From positions 29,615,579-29,679,578 of the forward strand of contig NC_085876.1 of NCBI RefSeq assembly GCF_034702125.1: a stretch of DNA of 64,000 bases, given 5' to 3'. A program made the position numbers and the translations under genes. The first letter of the stretch is position 1; the number at the start of each line of letters is the position of its first letter. This DNA comes from Engraulis encrasicolus (taxonomy: Eukaryota > Chordata > Actinopteri > Clupeiformes > Engraulidae). The notes beneath the pieces were generated by a model that did no database searches, was not told the origin of the DNA, and was given only the letters and a program-made list of their open reading frames with translations. This document shows, piece after piece, positions 11,484 to 22,843 of this stretch.

Positions 11484-11535
11484 ACAACAACAACAACAGC
11501 AGCATCAGTATCAGCAGCAGCAGCAACAGCAGCAG
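11428..11535. repeat. (CAT)n followed by (CAA)n/(CAG)n
   Basis: About 18 CAT units, then CAACAACAA and CAG/CAA triplets. The poly-Met translation is a repeat artefact. Confidence 0.95.
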
Positions 11536-11559
11536 GCAGCTCACCTGGTAAACCAAGAA

Positions 11560-12040
11560 CATGGGTAAGTGACTAACTTGTGAGAGGAACGTGTGTCACA
11601 AGATAAAGTACAAAAAGTCAATAAATTACAGATATAATAGGGAAGTTTGCCCAACAGTGCCTTTGCAATAAAACGTAACAATTTACGCCTTAAATACAAG
11701 GATGGCCATTGGACTTTAGAGTACAGATCACAATGGTGGGTTCTTGAGGGGGCACCTGTTACAAATTGCAATGCAGAATGATAAACAGCATCCAGCTTCT
11801 CGAGGAGACATAAGGGCGCATGCATATAAATTGTATCCCCATAATCCAACACTGAGAGAAAAGTACTTTGAATCAGCATTTTTCTTGCTAAAAATGAAAA
11901 ACATTTTTTCAAATGAAAATAAAAACCAACCTTAGGTCTTTGTTTTCTTAAAAGATGATTTATGTGTACCTCAAATGTGAGCTTTTGGTCTAGCCAAATA
12001 CCAAGATATTTGTAAGAACTAACCCGCTCCAGGAAAGTAT
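11560..12040 (-). mobile_element. Non-LTR retrotransposon fragment (RT C-terminal region)
   Basis: On the minus strand the frame encodes YKYLGIWLDQKLTFEVHI, then FLSVLDYGDTIYMHAP, then HHCDLYSKVQWPSL. This is the conserved post-RT region of fish L2/Rex1-type LINEs. It is a truncated pseudogene: no endonuclease or catalytic RT motif is present. A SINE family C tRNA-like piece lies immediately to its right (12049-12090). Confidence 0.75.
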
Positions 12041-12048
12041 CATCAGCC

Positions 12049-12090
12049 GCATGGCAGGCAAGTGCCCTACCAGTTGATCACGGCAGGGCC
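12049..12090 (-). repeat. SINE family C head fragment
   Basis: Minus-strand GGCCCTGCCGTGATCAACTG and AGGGCACTTGCC match the tRNA-like head of the copies at 26097-26263 and 45815-45932. Confidence 0.5.
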
Positions 12091-12283
12091 TGCAGGGACT
12101 TTTCTAATGCGCCCAATTTTTTTGAATACTCCATTATGTATAGCAGCTGTTCAATCCCCAAGCTGTATACCCTAGCTCACTGAACTGCAGCTGCCCTTAT
12201 GTAGGCCTATCTATTTCAGCTGTACGTCTACCAGCTGAGGCCTGAGTCCTCCACCTATTAGAGAAGCATCACAGTGGTCCTTA

Positions 12284-12437
12284 TGCTCTCCTCTCCTCTC
12301 CTCTCCTCTCATGTTCTTGCTCCTCTCCTCTCCTCTCATGTTCTTGCTCCTCTCCTCTCCTCTCATGTTCTTGCTCCTCTCCTCTCCTCTCATGTTCTTG
12401 CTCCTCTCCTCTCCTCTCTTCTCCTCTCCTCTCCTCT
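12284..12437. repeat. (CTCCT)n minisatellite with 27-bp higher-order unit
   Basis: CTCCT/CTCTC runs interrupted four times by ATGTTCTTG, giving a regular ~27-bp higher-order unit between 12310 and 12418. Confidence 0.9.
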
Positions 12438-12574
12438 CCATAGGCGATTTTAGATGGCGGGCCAGGGTGGACCACGGCCCCTGTAGTTACTCCTGGACCC
12501 TGTTGCGGCCCCTGTACATAACTGTCAATGGTCAATATAATATAAAATACAATTGACTTTTGGTCTAGAACCAC

Positions 12575-12740
12575 CACTGCCCCTCTCCTCTCTTCTCCTC
12601 TCCGCTCCTATCTTCTCTCTCCTCTCCTTTCTTCCTTCCCCTCCTCTCCTCTCCTCTCCTCTCCTCTCCTCTCCTCTCCTCTCTTCTCTCTCCTCCCCTC
12701 TCCTCTCCTCTCCTCTCTTCTCTCTTCTTCTCTCCGCTCT
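12575..12740. repeat. (CTCCT)n tract
   Basis: Long polypyrimidine minisatellite, a second block of the same simple sequence as at 12284-12437. Confidence 0.9.
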
Positions 12741-12851
12741 GGAGCCTTACTCATGCATTATTCAAACAGCCACTACACTATCACATGTGCTATGTTCATT
12801 ATTCAAATTGCACTCCCTTCTGCTCCTCTCTGTCTTTCTTTCAGCCGCTTG

Positions 12852-12889
12852 CTGTGTGTGTGCGTGTGCGTGTGTGTGTGCGTGTGCGT

Positions 12890-12950
<61 letters not shown>

Positions 12951-12963
12951 CGTGTGTGTGTGT
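12852..12963. repeat. (GT)n/(GC) microsatellite with (GA)n
   Basis: GTGTGC and GT units followed by GAGAGAGA and another GT block. Confidence 0.95.
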
Positions 12964-14570
12964 GAGGTGTTCTGTTTTTTTGTGATCCTCGCTCATCCCC
13001 ACTTATTGAAGTCTCGTCTGGTCGTGGAGACCTACCGTAATCACTTTTTTCATCCACGACTGACATCCCCCCTGTGTCATTTGCACCTAACCACGCTCCG
13101 ACTCTCCATCTCCGAGTGCACCCTTCTCCGCGATGCCAATTTCCTGTGTGTGTGTCTTTCATGCATGCTTTATTTCAGGATAATTAGCTCTTCCAGGTAA
13201 GGCCACTCAGCCTGTTTTGATATCAGACTGGTTTGGTTTTTGAGAGGCGAGAGGGTGAAGGGCTTCCATCATGAATCATAAAATTACCATAAAACAGAGA
13301 ATTATACATGTGGCTGATTACTTGCCTAATCATGTATGAACTTGTGTTCAAAAATGATAAAAATAGAATATTCTCAAATAAAAAAATATCTGATTGTGAG
13401 AATTGAAAATTGAGTGTCGAGGCACAGCAACCATTCCAGCTCACTTTGAAAACATTCTCTCACCATGCTATTTAAGACCAGTTGGTCACACAGTATGCTA
13501 ATCCCATAGGCTACTGTGGTGAACTGTAGGCCTATATATTGTGTATTTATACAGTATACTGGTACAGTGACACTAGTCATACTCTTTATGTGACACACAA
13601 GTAACTTCTGAATTTGTCCTGGGATATTCATCAGTGACAGTTTTAACTAGTGCCATTCCATTGATCACCAGTAAACAAAGCGGCCTGCAATGCAATGGTG
13701 TGCAGAGCCAGCTGCAGGGACAGAGCTATAGGGGGGTGAGTGGGGTATTTGCCCCTGTGCCCAAGGCCCTCTTTTATAGATAGGTTTCCCATTACAGTAA
13801 CAAACATTGAGGGTGTCAGGAGGGTCAAGATGCTAAGCAACCAATCACGTGAGTGCATTTTCTGAGTGACAGCAGTGTCCAAAACATTCAGAGGTAGTAG
13901 AGGGATCCTCAGCTGCGTGCCGTGTGCAGACCGGATTGTTTGTATACAAGAAACCTACTGCATGTAAAGAGGGTACCAGGGCCACTGACAGCTTTGACTG
14001 GGCCCAGGACAAAGCCATCATAAAGGGCCCCCCATTAATGTACATACAATGTGATTGGGATTCAATTCTGAGCAGCTCATCGCTCTGGGTGCGGGACAAC
14101 ATACCCCATTGCCCCCCCCCCCCCTTTAATTAGATGATTTACCTCTTAACTGAACCTGGTTTACTCTTGAACCAGCTTTGTACTATATAGGCCCCTGAGC
14201 TCTGCCACAGTGAGGGGCCTGCACCGCAATGACGTTATGTGGGCAATCCCTATTGGTGGGGGGCACCCTGCTGTGACCATGGCAGGCCTCGCAAGGGGCC
14301 CTCTTGTATTGGTGGTGGGGGCCCTATTGTGACCATGGAGGGCCCTATCATTGTTTTGCGCTGGAGCCCTGTGTATGTTGGTGCCGGCCCTGCCAGGCTG
14401 CAATGGGCCACTTGAGTTACACCAGGTGACACGCTGCTCCTCACCCATAAATAATGGATGCTGAAAAACTTTCAGTTGGTCTCCCAGTACACACAACACA
14501 CACACACACACACTAAGCCAACTGGGGGACTGGACGGACAGGTGTCATTTTGTATCCAAACAGTGCTGCA
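12964..14570. other. Intergenic region without a recognised gene
   Basis: No coding sequence is supported. Around 14227-14410 there are two to three imperfect copies of a GGGCCC-rich unit (CTGTGACCATGG / TATTGTGACCATGGAGGGCC) resembling 'gray' non-coding fish repeats. A poly(C) run lies at about 14112-14124. Confidence 0.4.
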
Positions 14571-14574
14571 CATA

Positions 14575-14620
14575 CACACACACACACATACACACACACA
14601 CACACACACGCACACACACA
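14575..14620. repeat. (CA)n microsatellite
   Basis: Short interrupted CA tract just before the exon-like patch. Confidence 0.9.
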
Positions 14621-14633
14621 CTTACAACCCCAG

Positions 14634-14906
14634 CAAGACAAGCCCAACACGAGTGCGCATTCGGCAGACAACAGTTGATGCAGACGTGGCCCCCACCTGG
14701 ACTGCCACCTCCACACAGAAGCGGGCAACAGTCGGACACGGACGCAGCCACCACTGGGACTGTCTCTTGGCCACCACTCGGACTCGGACGGCCACTGCAG
14801 CGCAGGATGTCCAAGAGGAGATATGTGGAGTTCAAGATCTCGCAGACCATCAGCTGCTCTGCCCCCGTTGGCCGCAGGCAGAGGCCGTCGTCTCCGGCTG
14901 CTGGGG
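14634..14906 (+). other. GC-rich exon-like patch of unknown identity
   Basis: This patch is much richer in GC than its surroundings. It is flanked by an acceptor-like ACTTACAACCCCAG and a donor-like GGGG/GTAGGT. Two plus-strand frames stay open; one holds an ATG at 14808 (MSKRRYVEFKISQTISC). I do not recognise the protein. The 3' end of the patch has been copied into the following minisatellite. It may be an exon of an unseen gene, a lncRNA exon, or neither. Confidence 0.2.
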
Positions 14907-15470
14907 GTAGGTTCAAAACCCTTCAGATTTACTATAGGTTCAATACCCTTCATATGTCATATGTTGTAGATTCACATGTACTGTAGATTTAGAACCCCTT
15001 AAGATCTGTATGATGTAGGTTCAGAAAGGCTCAGATGTCCTGTATGCTGTTGGCAGAGGCGGTCATCTCCTACCAGTGGCCATTTAGGCCAGAACCCTTC
15101 AGATACAGTATGCTATAGGTTTAGAACCCGTTCAATGTACTGCATTTTGTATGTTCACAAGCCTTTAGTTATAATGTATGTTGTAGGTTCAGAAACCCTT
15201 CAGATGTAGGTCCAGAGTGCTTCAGATGTCCAGTATGTTGTAGTAGGTCCACGACCGTCCAGGATCCAGGACTATTTTGTTGTATAGGTCCAGAGTTATT
15301 TAGATGCGCTGTATTTTATGGCAGAGTTCTTTAGATGTGCATATTTTATAGGTTCTTTAGATGTGCATATTTCATACGTAGGTTCTTTAGATACCGGTAA
15401 GCTGTATTTTAACGGTCCAGAGACAGTCATCTCTGGCTGGTGGTATGTAAGTTCATAATCCATGCATGCT
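14907..15470. repeat. Degenerate minisatellite, unit about 35-45 bp
   Basis: Repeated GTAGGTTCAGAACCCTTCAGATGTACTGTATGTT-like units (written here as a pattern, heavily diverged). At 15048-15072 and 15412-15440 the array also contains diverged copies of the end of the preceding exon-like patch (GGCAGAGGCNGTCNTCTCC). Confidence 0.75.
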
Positions 15471-15477
15471 GCTAATA

Positions 15478-15716
15478 GTCAAGTCAAGTCAAGTAGGTTT
15501 TATTGTCAATTTCTTTACATGCACTGGTCATACAAAGAATTTGAAATTACATTTCTTGCTTTCCCATACAGACATAGACTAATCTAGGTAAGGACATAGA
15601 CAGTATAGACATAGACAGTACTTATACATGGACTTAAGACAGTATGGACATAGACAGTGCTCATACAGACATTTAAAGTGCAAGACTGGACAACAGAAGA
15701 CTTGTAGAGGATAGAT
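15478..15716 (-). mobile_element. 3' end of an L2-like LINE, truncated copy
   Basis: Nearly identical to the 3' terminal region of the LINE at 34578-36684. It has the same ATTGTCAATTTCTTTACATG block, the same GACATAGACTAATCTAGG block and the same GTCAA-repeat terminus (TTGAC repeats at the 3' end on the minus strand). Confidence 0.8.
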
Positions 15717-15800
15717 CACTCACGTCATGTTTGACAAGATTGTATTTGGTGGCGGCCATAGTCAACAACATCGTCTCACTAGTCTGGATGAAAACAGGAA

Positions 15801-15815
15801 ACTAGAATGATGTTT
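15801..15815. repeat. L1 target-site duplication (left copy)
   Basis: ACTAGAATGATGTTT, repeated exactly at 21687-21701, flanking the L1 element. Confidence 0.9.
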
Positions 15816-16222
15816 CTTTATTTTCTTAATTTCTTTATTGAGCAATAGCATTACAAAGACTCAAAAAGGATGGGGTGAACCCCAAACATAAAAAGTTGCT
15901 CACTTTTCTTTTTAACATTTTCAGAAAAAACATTCACCCTCCCGCCCCTCCCACGCCCACATCCCCAACAACCCCATGTTAAGCACAGCGCATGAATGAA
16001 ATTCAATTAAAATTACAAATGACAGGAAGAAAAAGGATTAATGACAGAGATTTAAAAATAATAATAATAAAAATTAAATAAATAAATAAAAAAAAAACTT
16101 AAGGGGATAAGAATGAATAAATAATAATACAAAATAAACAAATAGTAACAAAATAATAATAATGATTAAAAAAAAATAGAAACCTCAGATCTGTGTCTCT
16201 TCTGGTTCAATGTCTAGAGTGT

Positions 16223-19200
16223 CTATGATGGACAGCAGGTCCTGTTCAATTTACTCAATGAGCCATTAAGGGAAAACCTAAGCCTTTCCAACTTCAAGTA
16301 AAACAGAATTTCTTTAACCCAACGACTGTAAGAGGGGGGTGCAGTGTGTTTCCGGTTAAGCAAAATTAAACGCCTTGCCAGTAAAGAACAGAAAGTCATA
16401 CAGTGTTGGACTTTGCTAGAATAAGATTTAGTTTGAATTACACCGAAAATGGCTGGGAGAGGATGGGGATCTTCCCCCACATCATAGGCCTTGTGGAGGG
16501 TACCAAATATGGCAGACCAAAAAGTTTTCAGCTTCGGGCATGACCAAAACATGTGTATGAGGTCAGCAGGAGTCTGGTTACATCTATTACAAGTGTCTGC
16601 AACGTTGGGGTAGAATTTTGACAGTCTGTGATTTGTATAGTAAATCCTGTGTATTAATTTACATTGGATTAGACCATGTCGTGCGCAGATAGAGGAGTTG
16701 TGTACCAGTTGTAAGATATTAGTCCACTGGTCCTCCTCAAGAGTCAGACCTAGATCTTGCTCCCACTTGTTTTTTGTTTGTTGAGGAAAGACAGCGGTAG
16801 TGGAGTCTAGCGCCCTAAAAATTTGTGAAATATTTCCCCTCTGATTGGGGTCCATCAAGAAAAGGTTATCAGCTACAGTCTGTACAGGAAGATTTGGAAA
16901 CTCAGGGTAATTTTTCTGAACAAAGTCTCTGATTTGAAAAAATCTAAAGAGGTGAGAGGGAGGAAGTTTAAATTTGGTCGATAAACCGGCAAAGGACATA
17001 AATGTGCCACCATCATAAAGATCATTAATTGACACAATGCCCCTGTCATGCCACAATTTAAAAGCAGAGTCCATAGTAGATGGTTTGAAGTTATGGTTGT
17101 TTAGTATTGGTGCATAAATTGAGCAGTCTCTCAAGCCAAAATGCTTTCTGAATTGCAACCAGATTTTGAGGGATTGTTTGACTACTGGATTTTGGCTTGC
17201 GTTCACCGTTGATAAAGTGAGGGGGGAGCAAAGCCATGCCCTCAATGAGGACTGAGAAGAAGACAGTTCCATTTTTACCCAAGCAGGCTGGTTGGTCGTG
17301 GATTGGTCGGTCCAATATAGCAATTTATGAATATTGGCTGCCCAGTAATAATGTAAAAAATTGGGCAGAGCAAGACCCCCTACTCTTTTGGGTAGTTGTA
17401 AGATTTTTTTCCGCATACGCACAGGTTTACTTGCCCAGAGAAATTTAGACACTGATTTGTCCAATTTGTCAAAAAACTTTTTTGAAATGAGTGCAGGAAT
17501 ATGCTGAAAGAGATAGAGAAACTTTGGCAATATGGCCATCTTAACAAGGTTCACTCTGCCAGCCAACGACAGAGGAAGGGTTGACCATCTACTAAAGTCA
17601 TACTCAACCTTACCAAGCAGAGGGACAAAATTTTTATTAAAAGTGTCTGTAAGAGTCTTGGTTATGATTACACCTAAGTATTTAAAACTATTGTCTGCCC
17701 TTCTGAAAGGACAAATGCTGTCTGGGAGAACCCCAACTGACTCGTTTAATGCAAATATTTCACTTTTGCCAAAATTGAGTTTGTAGCCAGACAATTGGCC
17801 AAACTTTTTTAAGATGTCTAAGATGACAGGGAGTGAAGTGGATGGATTGGACACATAAAGGAGCAAGTCATCGGCATATAAAGATAATTTATGTTCAGTG
17901 TTGTGGCGAAGGATACCTTGAAACCCCTGATCAGATCTCAACCAGATCGCTAACGGTTCAATAGCTATGGCAAACAATAAAGGGGATAGTGGACAACCTT
18001 GTTTTGTACCACGTTGGAGTTGAAAAGGAGGAGAGAATGTATTGTTTGTTTGTACAGAAGCAACTGGGGATGAATATAGCAATTTGACCCATGAACTGAA
18101 GCCAGAGCCCAACCCAAATCTATCCATCACCTGAAACAGGAAGTCCCATTCTACCCTGTCAAAGGCTTTTTCCGCGTCAAGCGACACCACAACCTCTGGT
18201 ATGCTGGAGCTGGAGGTGTTGAGTATATTGAAAAGCCTTCTAGTGTTATGAAATGAGTGTCTACCCAACATAAAACCCGTTTGGTCTGGAGAGATAATTT
18301 CTGGCAGAATCTGTTGAGACGAAGAGATAAAAGTTTAGCAAGAATCTTGTAATCAACATTTAAGAGTGATATGGGTCTGAAGCTACTACAGAGTAGTGGG
18401 TCCTTATCCTTTTTTAGTAGTAAAGAAATAGTAGCATCATTTAAAGTCGGGGGTAGTCGGCCAGCAGACAAAGCCTCATTATATACATCACTTAAAATTT
18501 TAGAGATAAATGGGGAATATTTCTTGAAAAATTCTACGGTGAAACCATCTGGGCCCGGTGACTTGCCACTTTGTAAAGCCCTGATCGCACTTGCAACCTC
18601 AGATGGAGATGTTGGGCTAGCTAATTTATCTACCCACTCTTCTTCTATTGTTGGGAAAACAATGTCCTTAAATTTATTTGGAGTATTCAACTGCGGGTGG
18701 TCAGATGTATATAGATCAGAATAAAATTTTGCAAATGTTTCATTTATACTTTTTGGGTCAGTAAGGGTGGTACCAGATGGTGATTTTATTGCTGGGATTA
18801 GCCTAGAGGCAGCAGCTGTTCTGGATTGTTGGGCAAGGAGTTTGCCAGCCTTATCTCCTGACTCAAAGAATTTCTGTTGGGATTTACGCAGTTGCAATTC
18901 TGCTTCACTAGTGGTTAACAGACCTAGTTCAGAATGAAGTTGCAACCGTCTTTTGTAGAGTGCAGGATCTGGGTTTGTAGAATACTCATTATCGACTTCA
19001 AGGATCATTTGTGTTAACTCTGTCTGTCTTTTCACATTTGTTGTCTTAAGGTAAGCTGTATAAGAAATTACATAACCTCTAAAATATGCCTTGTAAGTTT
19101 CCATAAAGTGCCCCTTGATACATCTGGGAGTGTCATTTATTGTAAAAAACACTTGAGAGGCGGTTTGTTGCATGATCAACAAAGAGGTCATTAGCTAGTA

Positions 19201-19954
19201 GACTTGAGTTGAATCTCCATCGCTTCAGAGGACGTCTGTAAGTTGGAAATGAAATGTCTAGAGATGTGGGAGCATGATCTGAAATTATAATACTATGATA
19301 GTCACATGAGCATATATTAGAGAGTAACCTGTTGTCTAAGAGGAAAAAGTCTATTCTAGAATAAGAATGATGGACGGGTGAAAAGAAAGAAAAATGATTT
19401 CTTGTCTGGAAATTTAAATCTCCATGGGTCTGAAAAACCCAGCTGTGATGCAGTGGATGAAAGTAGTTTGGCTGACTTTGTAAGGGGGTGTGGTCTGGTT
19501 GAAGATCTGTCCAAATTGGGGTGCTGCACAAAATTGAAGTCCCCGCCTACAATTACCTGATAAGTGTCAATATTGGGCATGGATGTGAAAAACTTAGATA
19601 TGAATTTATCATCATCCCAGTTTGGTGCATAAACACTGGCTAAGATAACAGGGGTGTTACACAGCTGTCCTGATACTATGACAAACCTACCAGATGAGTC
19701 AGCTACAAGTTTTTCTAACTGAAATGGAATGTGACGTTGAATCAAAATTGCAGCCCCCCTAGCCCTGTCACTGAACTTGGAATGATATAGTTGATTAAAC
19801 TGGCCCCTTTTAATACGTAGAATTTCCTCTGTACGCAAGTGTGTCTCAACCCCTGAATATGGGACATAATCTTATTTATTTTTGTTGCTTGGTTTGCCCC
19901 TTTGACGTTCCATGATATGAAACGGATATTATTCATTGACGTTTTACTATCCAT
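16223..19954 (-). pseudogene. L1 ORF2 (endonuclease-reverse transcriptase), frameshifted
   Basis: The frame opens near 19936-19954 with MNNIRFISWNVKG, the AP-endonuclease N-terminus. It continues through GGDFNF and SDHAPTSLDI to the RT domain: SGKSPGPDGF, then FRPISLLN, then DAEKAFDRVEW, QGCPLSPLLFA and the catalytic LYADDLLLY. A C-terminal CNRCNQ...HMFWSC zinc knuckle (C-x2-C-x8-H-x4-C) follows. The protein is spread over five open segments whose frames change near 19840, 19380, 19150 and 18270, so at least four frameshifts break it. The last segment (16223-18271, 682 codons) is a long intact stretch containing the YADD box and C-terminus. Identity is certain; activity is not expected. Confidence 0.92.
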
Positions 19955-20710
19955 GTAAACATTGAATTCTGTGTGAATTATACACAATACACCATGATAT
20001 TAATGTGCATGAAAAAGAAGCACCTGCAAGAGCACAATATCTGAGAGATAGAAAGGGAGGAGAAAAAGAAAGGAGGGGAAAAACCAAAACAAAAATAAAA
20101 ATAAAATAAAAGCCCTGTGCCCACCTGTCCCCAGTACAACCCACTCCCAGTAACCCCTTATACCCATAATCCCTGCACAAACGTGCCATCTTCACTTAGC
20201 AAAAACTCCCGGGGCTCTACTCCACTCTCTCTATTCCCACCACACAATAATTTAAGTGTGTTTATAGAAAAGTAAATTTAACCATTCTACACGGATGATT
20301 CTAAAATGAGTGAACATAGACTAGGCAATAACAGTAGCCTAGCTCTGAAGAAAAGAAAAAAAAAACACACAGAACAGTGTGTGTTAAACTTCACGCCGTT
20401 TCATGCATATTTAGCCTACACATTAAAGCTTCAGTAAACAAAACAAAAAAATAAAGATACTGTTACGACACAGAGGTGAGGTCACTACGATTCCTAGTCT
20501 TTCCCATAGGCAGTGATTGAACAGGCAGTCCAAACTTATGTCCAAGGGCGCACGGTGACATAATGAAAGTGAAACAAAACATAGCCCGTAGCAGTCGCAG
20601 TGTCTCTGTACTCACATTTTTTTAAACTCACACCAACGTTACTTGACTGCATTCGGCTCACCCGTCTCGTAGATAAACAAAATTTACCACCTCAGCTGGG
20701 CCGGCTTGAA

Positions 20711-21538
20711 TCAGTCCTCCTCCGTCCTCGAAGCAGCGTTGTACGTGGCCAGAAACTGCTCAGCTGCTCTCACCGATTTTAGATGCCGTCTTTTGCCATT
20801 TTCCGACTTGATAGACAGTCGCGCAGGAAACTTCAGTGAAGGCTTGAGCTGAAGCATGTAGAGTTGTTGCATCACTTCTTTGTATTCTGCGCGTTGTTCT
20901 TGTACTTCTTGGGTGTAGTCTTCGTAAATGTATACCGGCGCATCATTGTACTTCAGCTCGTCTCGTCTTTGCCGGGCTGAACGGATCACTGCCTCTTTCG
21001 TTTGAAACTTGTGAAAACAAATGATTACCGCTCTGGGCTTTTCTCCTTCGGCTGGTTTTTCTCTGAGCGCACGGTGAGCTCTCTCAAGTTCTGGAGGGGA
21101 AGGCAGCACATCTTTCCCCAGTACCTCAACCAAAAGATTGGAGAAAAACACCGTTGGTCTCGTACCTTCAATCGATTCAGGCAGTCCTATGAGGCGAAGA
21201 TTGCACCGCCTGCTTCTCCCCTCCAGGTCTAAGACCTTAGCTTTCAGCTTTGCATTGTCATCAGCCAGGGCAATCACCTGTGCTTCCAGACGCTGTAAAT
21301 CATTCAGCCCATATTCCACATCAGAAATTCGCTGTTCATGATTGTTCACTGTAGACTGAATCCCGTCAAGCTTCGTTTCAATGGCACCCAGCTTGTTTTC
21401 AAATCTTGCTGAAAGCGAGTCTGGATTAGTTAGCAAGTCCGCTTTGAGGCTGTGTAGCATGCTAGCCAACGTAGCGTTGTCGACGGCGGCAGAAACTTGT
21501 TCTTTTTTCTTGTCCTGTTTGCTTGGTTTAGAAGACAT
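20711..21538 (-). CDS. L1 ORF1 protein (Transposase_22-type RNA-binding chaperone)
   Basis: An intact 275-codon frame. The first 35 residues are basic/polar. A coiled coil of heptads follows (about residues 40-110: LEAQVIALADDNAKLKAKVL is typical). Next comes the RRM-like domain with RRCNLRLIGLPE and ERAHRA, and then a C-terminal domain with LKFPARLSI. This is the layout of vertebrate L1 ORF1p, which trimerises and binds L1 RNA in cytoplasmic RNPs. The frame is unbroken although ORF2 in the same copy is broken. ATG 21538 is the first in-frame start, 148 nt from the element's 5' end. Confidence 0.9.
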   Translation of the reverse strand: MSSKPSKQDKKKEQVSAAVDNATLASMLHSLKADLLTNPDSLSARFENKLGAIETKLDGIQSTVNNHEQRISDVEYGLNDLQRLEAQVIALADDNAKLKAKVLDLEGRSRRCNLRLIGLPESIEGTRPTVFFSNLLVEVLGKDVLPSPPELERAHRALREKPAEGEKPRAVIICFHKFQTKEAVIRSARQRRDELKYNDAPVYIYEDYTQEVQEQRAEYKEVMQQLYMLQLKPSLKFPARLSIKSENGKRRHLKSVRAAEQFLATYNAASRTEED

Positions 21539-21701
21539 ATCGGCTAGCAGTGTGCTTAAAACACATTAAGACGAGTTGTAGTCACTGATTTGAGTAAATT
21601 TGAGCAAGTAGTAGATGGTCAGAAAGAAGTTGTGTGGCAGGAGCCCAAAAAAACACCACTACTCCATACCGCTCGCCAACCGGACCACTAGAATGATGTT
21701 T

Positions 21702-22559
21702 GACTGCACTGACACTGTAGCTTGAATATCTTTACTTAGTTCCAACTTTGTGAAACTGTAGGCTATGCCTAATTAAAGTTTCGAATCAAGACAAATATTG
21801 ACAAAACTTGATCATAATTTTGCCATCATAGCTTGCCTAAAAGTCAAGTCAATTTAACTTAGGCCTGCAATTTTCTGCATTAACTCCATGAGAATATTTC
21901 ATATTAACCATGAGAATCAGATTACAAAATATCATATTGAACATTATGGCTAATATCTTGGTCTAATATAGGCCTAACTGCTTCTCTGGATATCCTGAAG
22001 TACCTTCTGAAATAATTTTAGAAAGTTACTGTTAGTGTAAGTAATTTGGCTTAGCCTACATGATCTAGGCCTATTTGAAGTTTGAACAGCACAAAATACA
22101 TAGGACATAGGTGCCAGAAAAGGGAATTCAGTGGTGCATTTGCATCCCACGCTTGGGCTCCCTCAATCAGGCTTTGTCATTTTTTTTACTGCAGATTTTT
22201 TTTTGAAGTGAATTAAGATTGAGGGAAAAATGCACCACCACTGGCTTTAGGCATTATGATACCAATGGTTATTCAATACAGAAAGGGTGAAATGACAAAG
22301 TAATCTAGTTTAGGCTATCATCACATGTGACATGTTCCACTTCCAACAGGTTGCAAGCATGGTGAACATTAATTTTTAATATAGAGTCTATCTATCCTCG
22401 TTTCTAATGTGGTTTTAGGACGTCTGACATTACTATTTAATTTTCCAGTGCGGCTATCTCAAGGGATGAAATGAATGTACAGGCATGTGTTCAAACTTGT
22501 CATTCATAAAAAAATGCACCCTTCTGATTTTGAAAAAAAAAATGTGAGGGAAATGCACC
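21702..22559. other. Spacer upstream of akap9
   Basis: No gene is seen. Near 22128-22250 a diverged inverted repeat occurs (GTGGTGCATTT...CTCCCTCAATC against GATTGAGGGAAAAATGCACCAC). The motif GAGGGAAATGCACC recurs at 22545-22558, which suggests an old MITE. Confidence 0.4.
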
Positions 22560-22560
22560 T

Positions 22561-22612
22561 ACGTGACGTCACGTGAACCAGTCTCGTGTGTTTACGTGGA
22601 TAACATGGCGGC
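22561..22612 (+). promoter_or_regulatory. akap9 core promoter elements: CRE/E-box palindrome and YY1 site
   Basis: ACGTGACGTCACGT at 22561-22574 is a perfect 14-bp palindrome containing a full CRE (TGACGTCA, 22564-22571) that overlaps an E-box (CACGTG, 22570-22575). About 30 bp downstream, AACATGGCGGC (22602-22612) matches the YY1 consensus that is common at TATA-less start sites. The akap9 ATG is 184 nt further on. Binding is inference from motifs. Confidence 0.55.
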
Positions 22613-22795
22613 GACTATGTGGCTGTCGACTCGAGTCAGCATTTAGCCGAGTGTGAGAATCCGACGCGGTATTGGGGCCAAGGATTAGACTGAATTTAAT
22701 GTTCACATCCAGCCTGATTTAAAAACTTGGCTCATACTCAGCGGCATTTCGCATGAAGCCTGTTTCTTTCTCCCCCAGCCACCGGGACAACAGTT

Positions 22796-22843
22796 ATGGA
22801 AGACGAGGAGCGTCAGAGAAAGCTAGAGGCCGGCAAAGCAAAG
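22796..22843 (+). CDS. akap9: akap9 coding exon 1 (A-kinase anchoring protein 9, N-terminus)
   Basis: AKAP9 (AKAP450/CG-NAP/yotiao) is a very large coiled-coil scaffold at the centrosome and cis-Golgi. It anchors PKA, phosphatases and gamma-tubulin complexes. This exon encodes MEDEERQRKLEAGKAK and ends at an AAG codon followed by donor GTATGA, phase 0. It differs from the human N-terminus by only one residue (R for K at position 8). A strong acceptor-like tract (TTTCTTTCTCCCCCAG) ends at 22777, so a separate 5'UTR exon may precede it. The gene is divergent from mterf1, as in human. The next exon found is at 60437. Confidence 0.92.

Larger units (their letters stand above)
15816..21686 (-). 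mobile_element. Near full-length LINE-1 element
   Basis: A 5.87-kb insertion in minus orientation, flanked by a perfect 15-bp target duplication. In order from its 5' end (21686) there are about 148 nt of 5'UTR, ORF1 (21538-20711), a roughly 0.75-kb spacer, ORF2 (about 19954-16223) with AP endonuclease, RT and a C-terminal CCHC-like knuckle, and an AT-rich 3'UTR. The element ends in A-rich AATAAAG repeats. It lies between mterf1 and akap9. ORF2 is disrupted, so this copy is not autonomous. Confidence 0.93.

Noticed and set aside
11329..11562. Poly-Met ORF
   Set aside because: Translation of the (CAT)n microsatellite.
12211..12577. Repetitive Glu/Arg-rich ORF on the minus strand
   Set aside because: It is a frame through the (CTCCT)n minisatellite; no gene signal.
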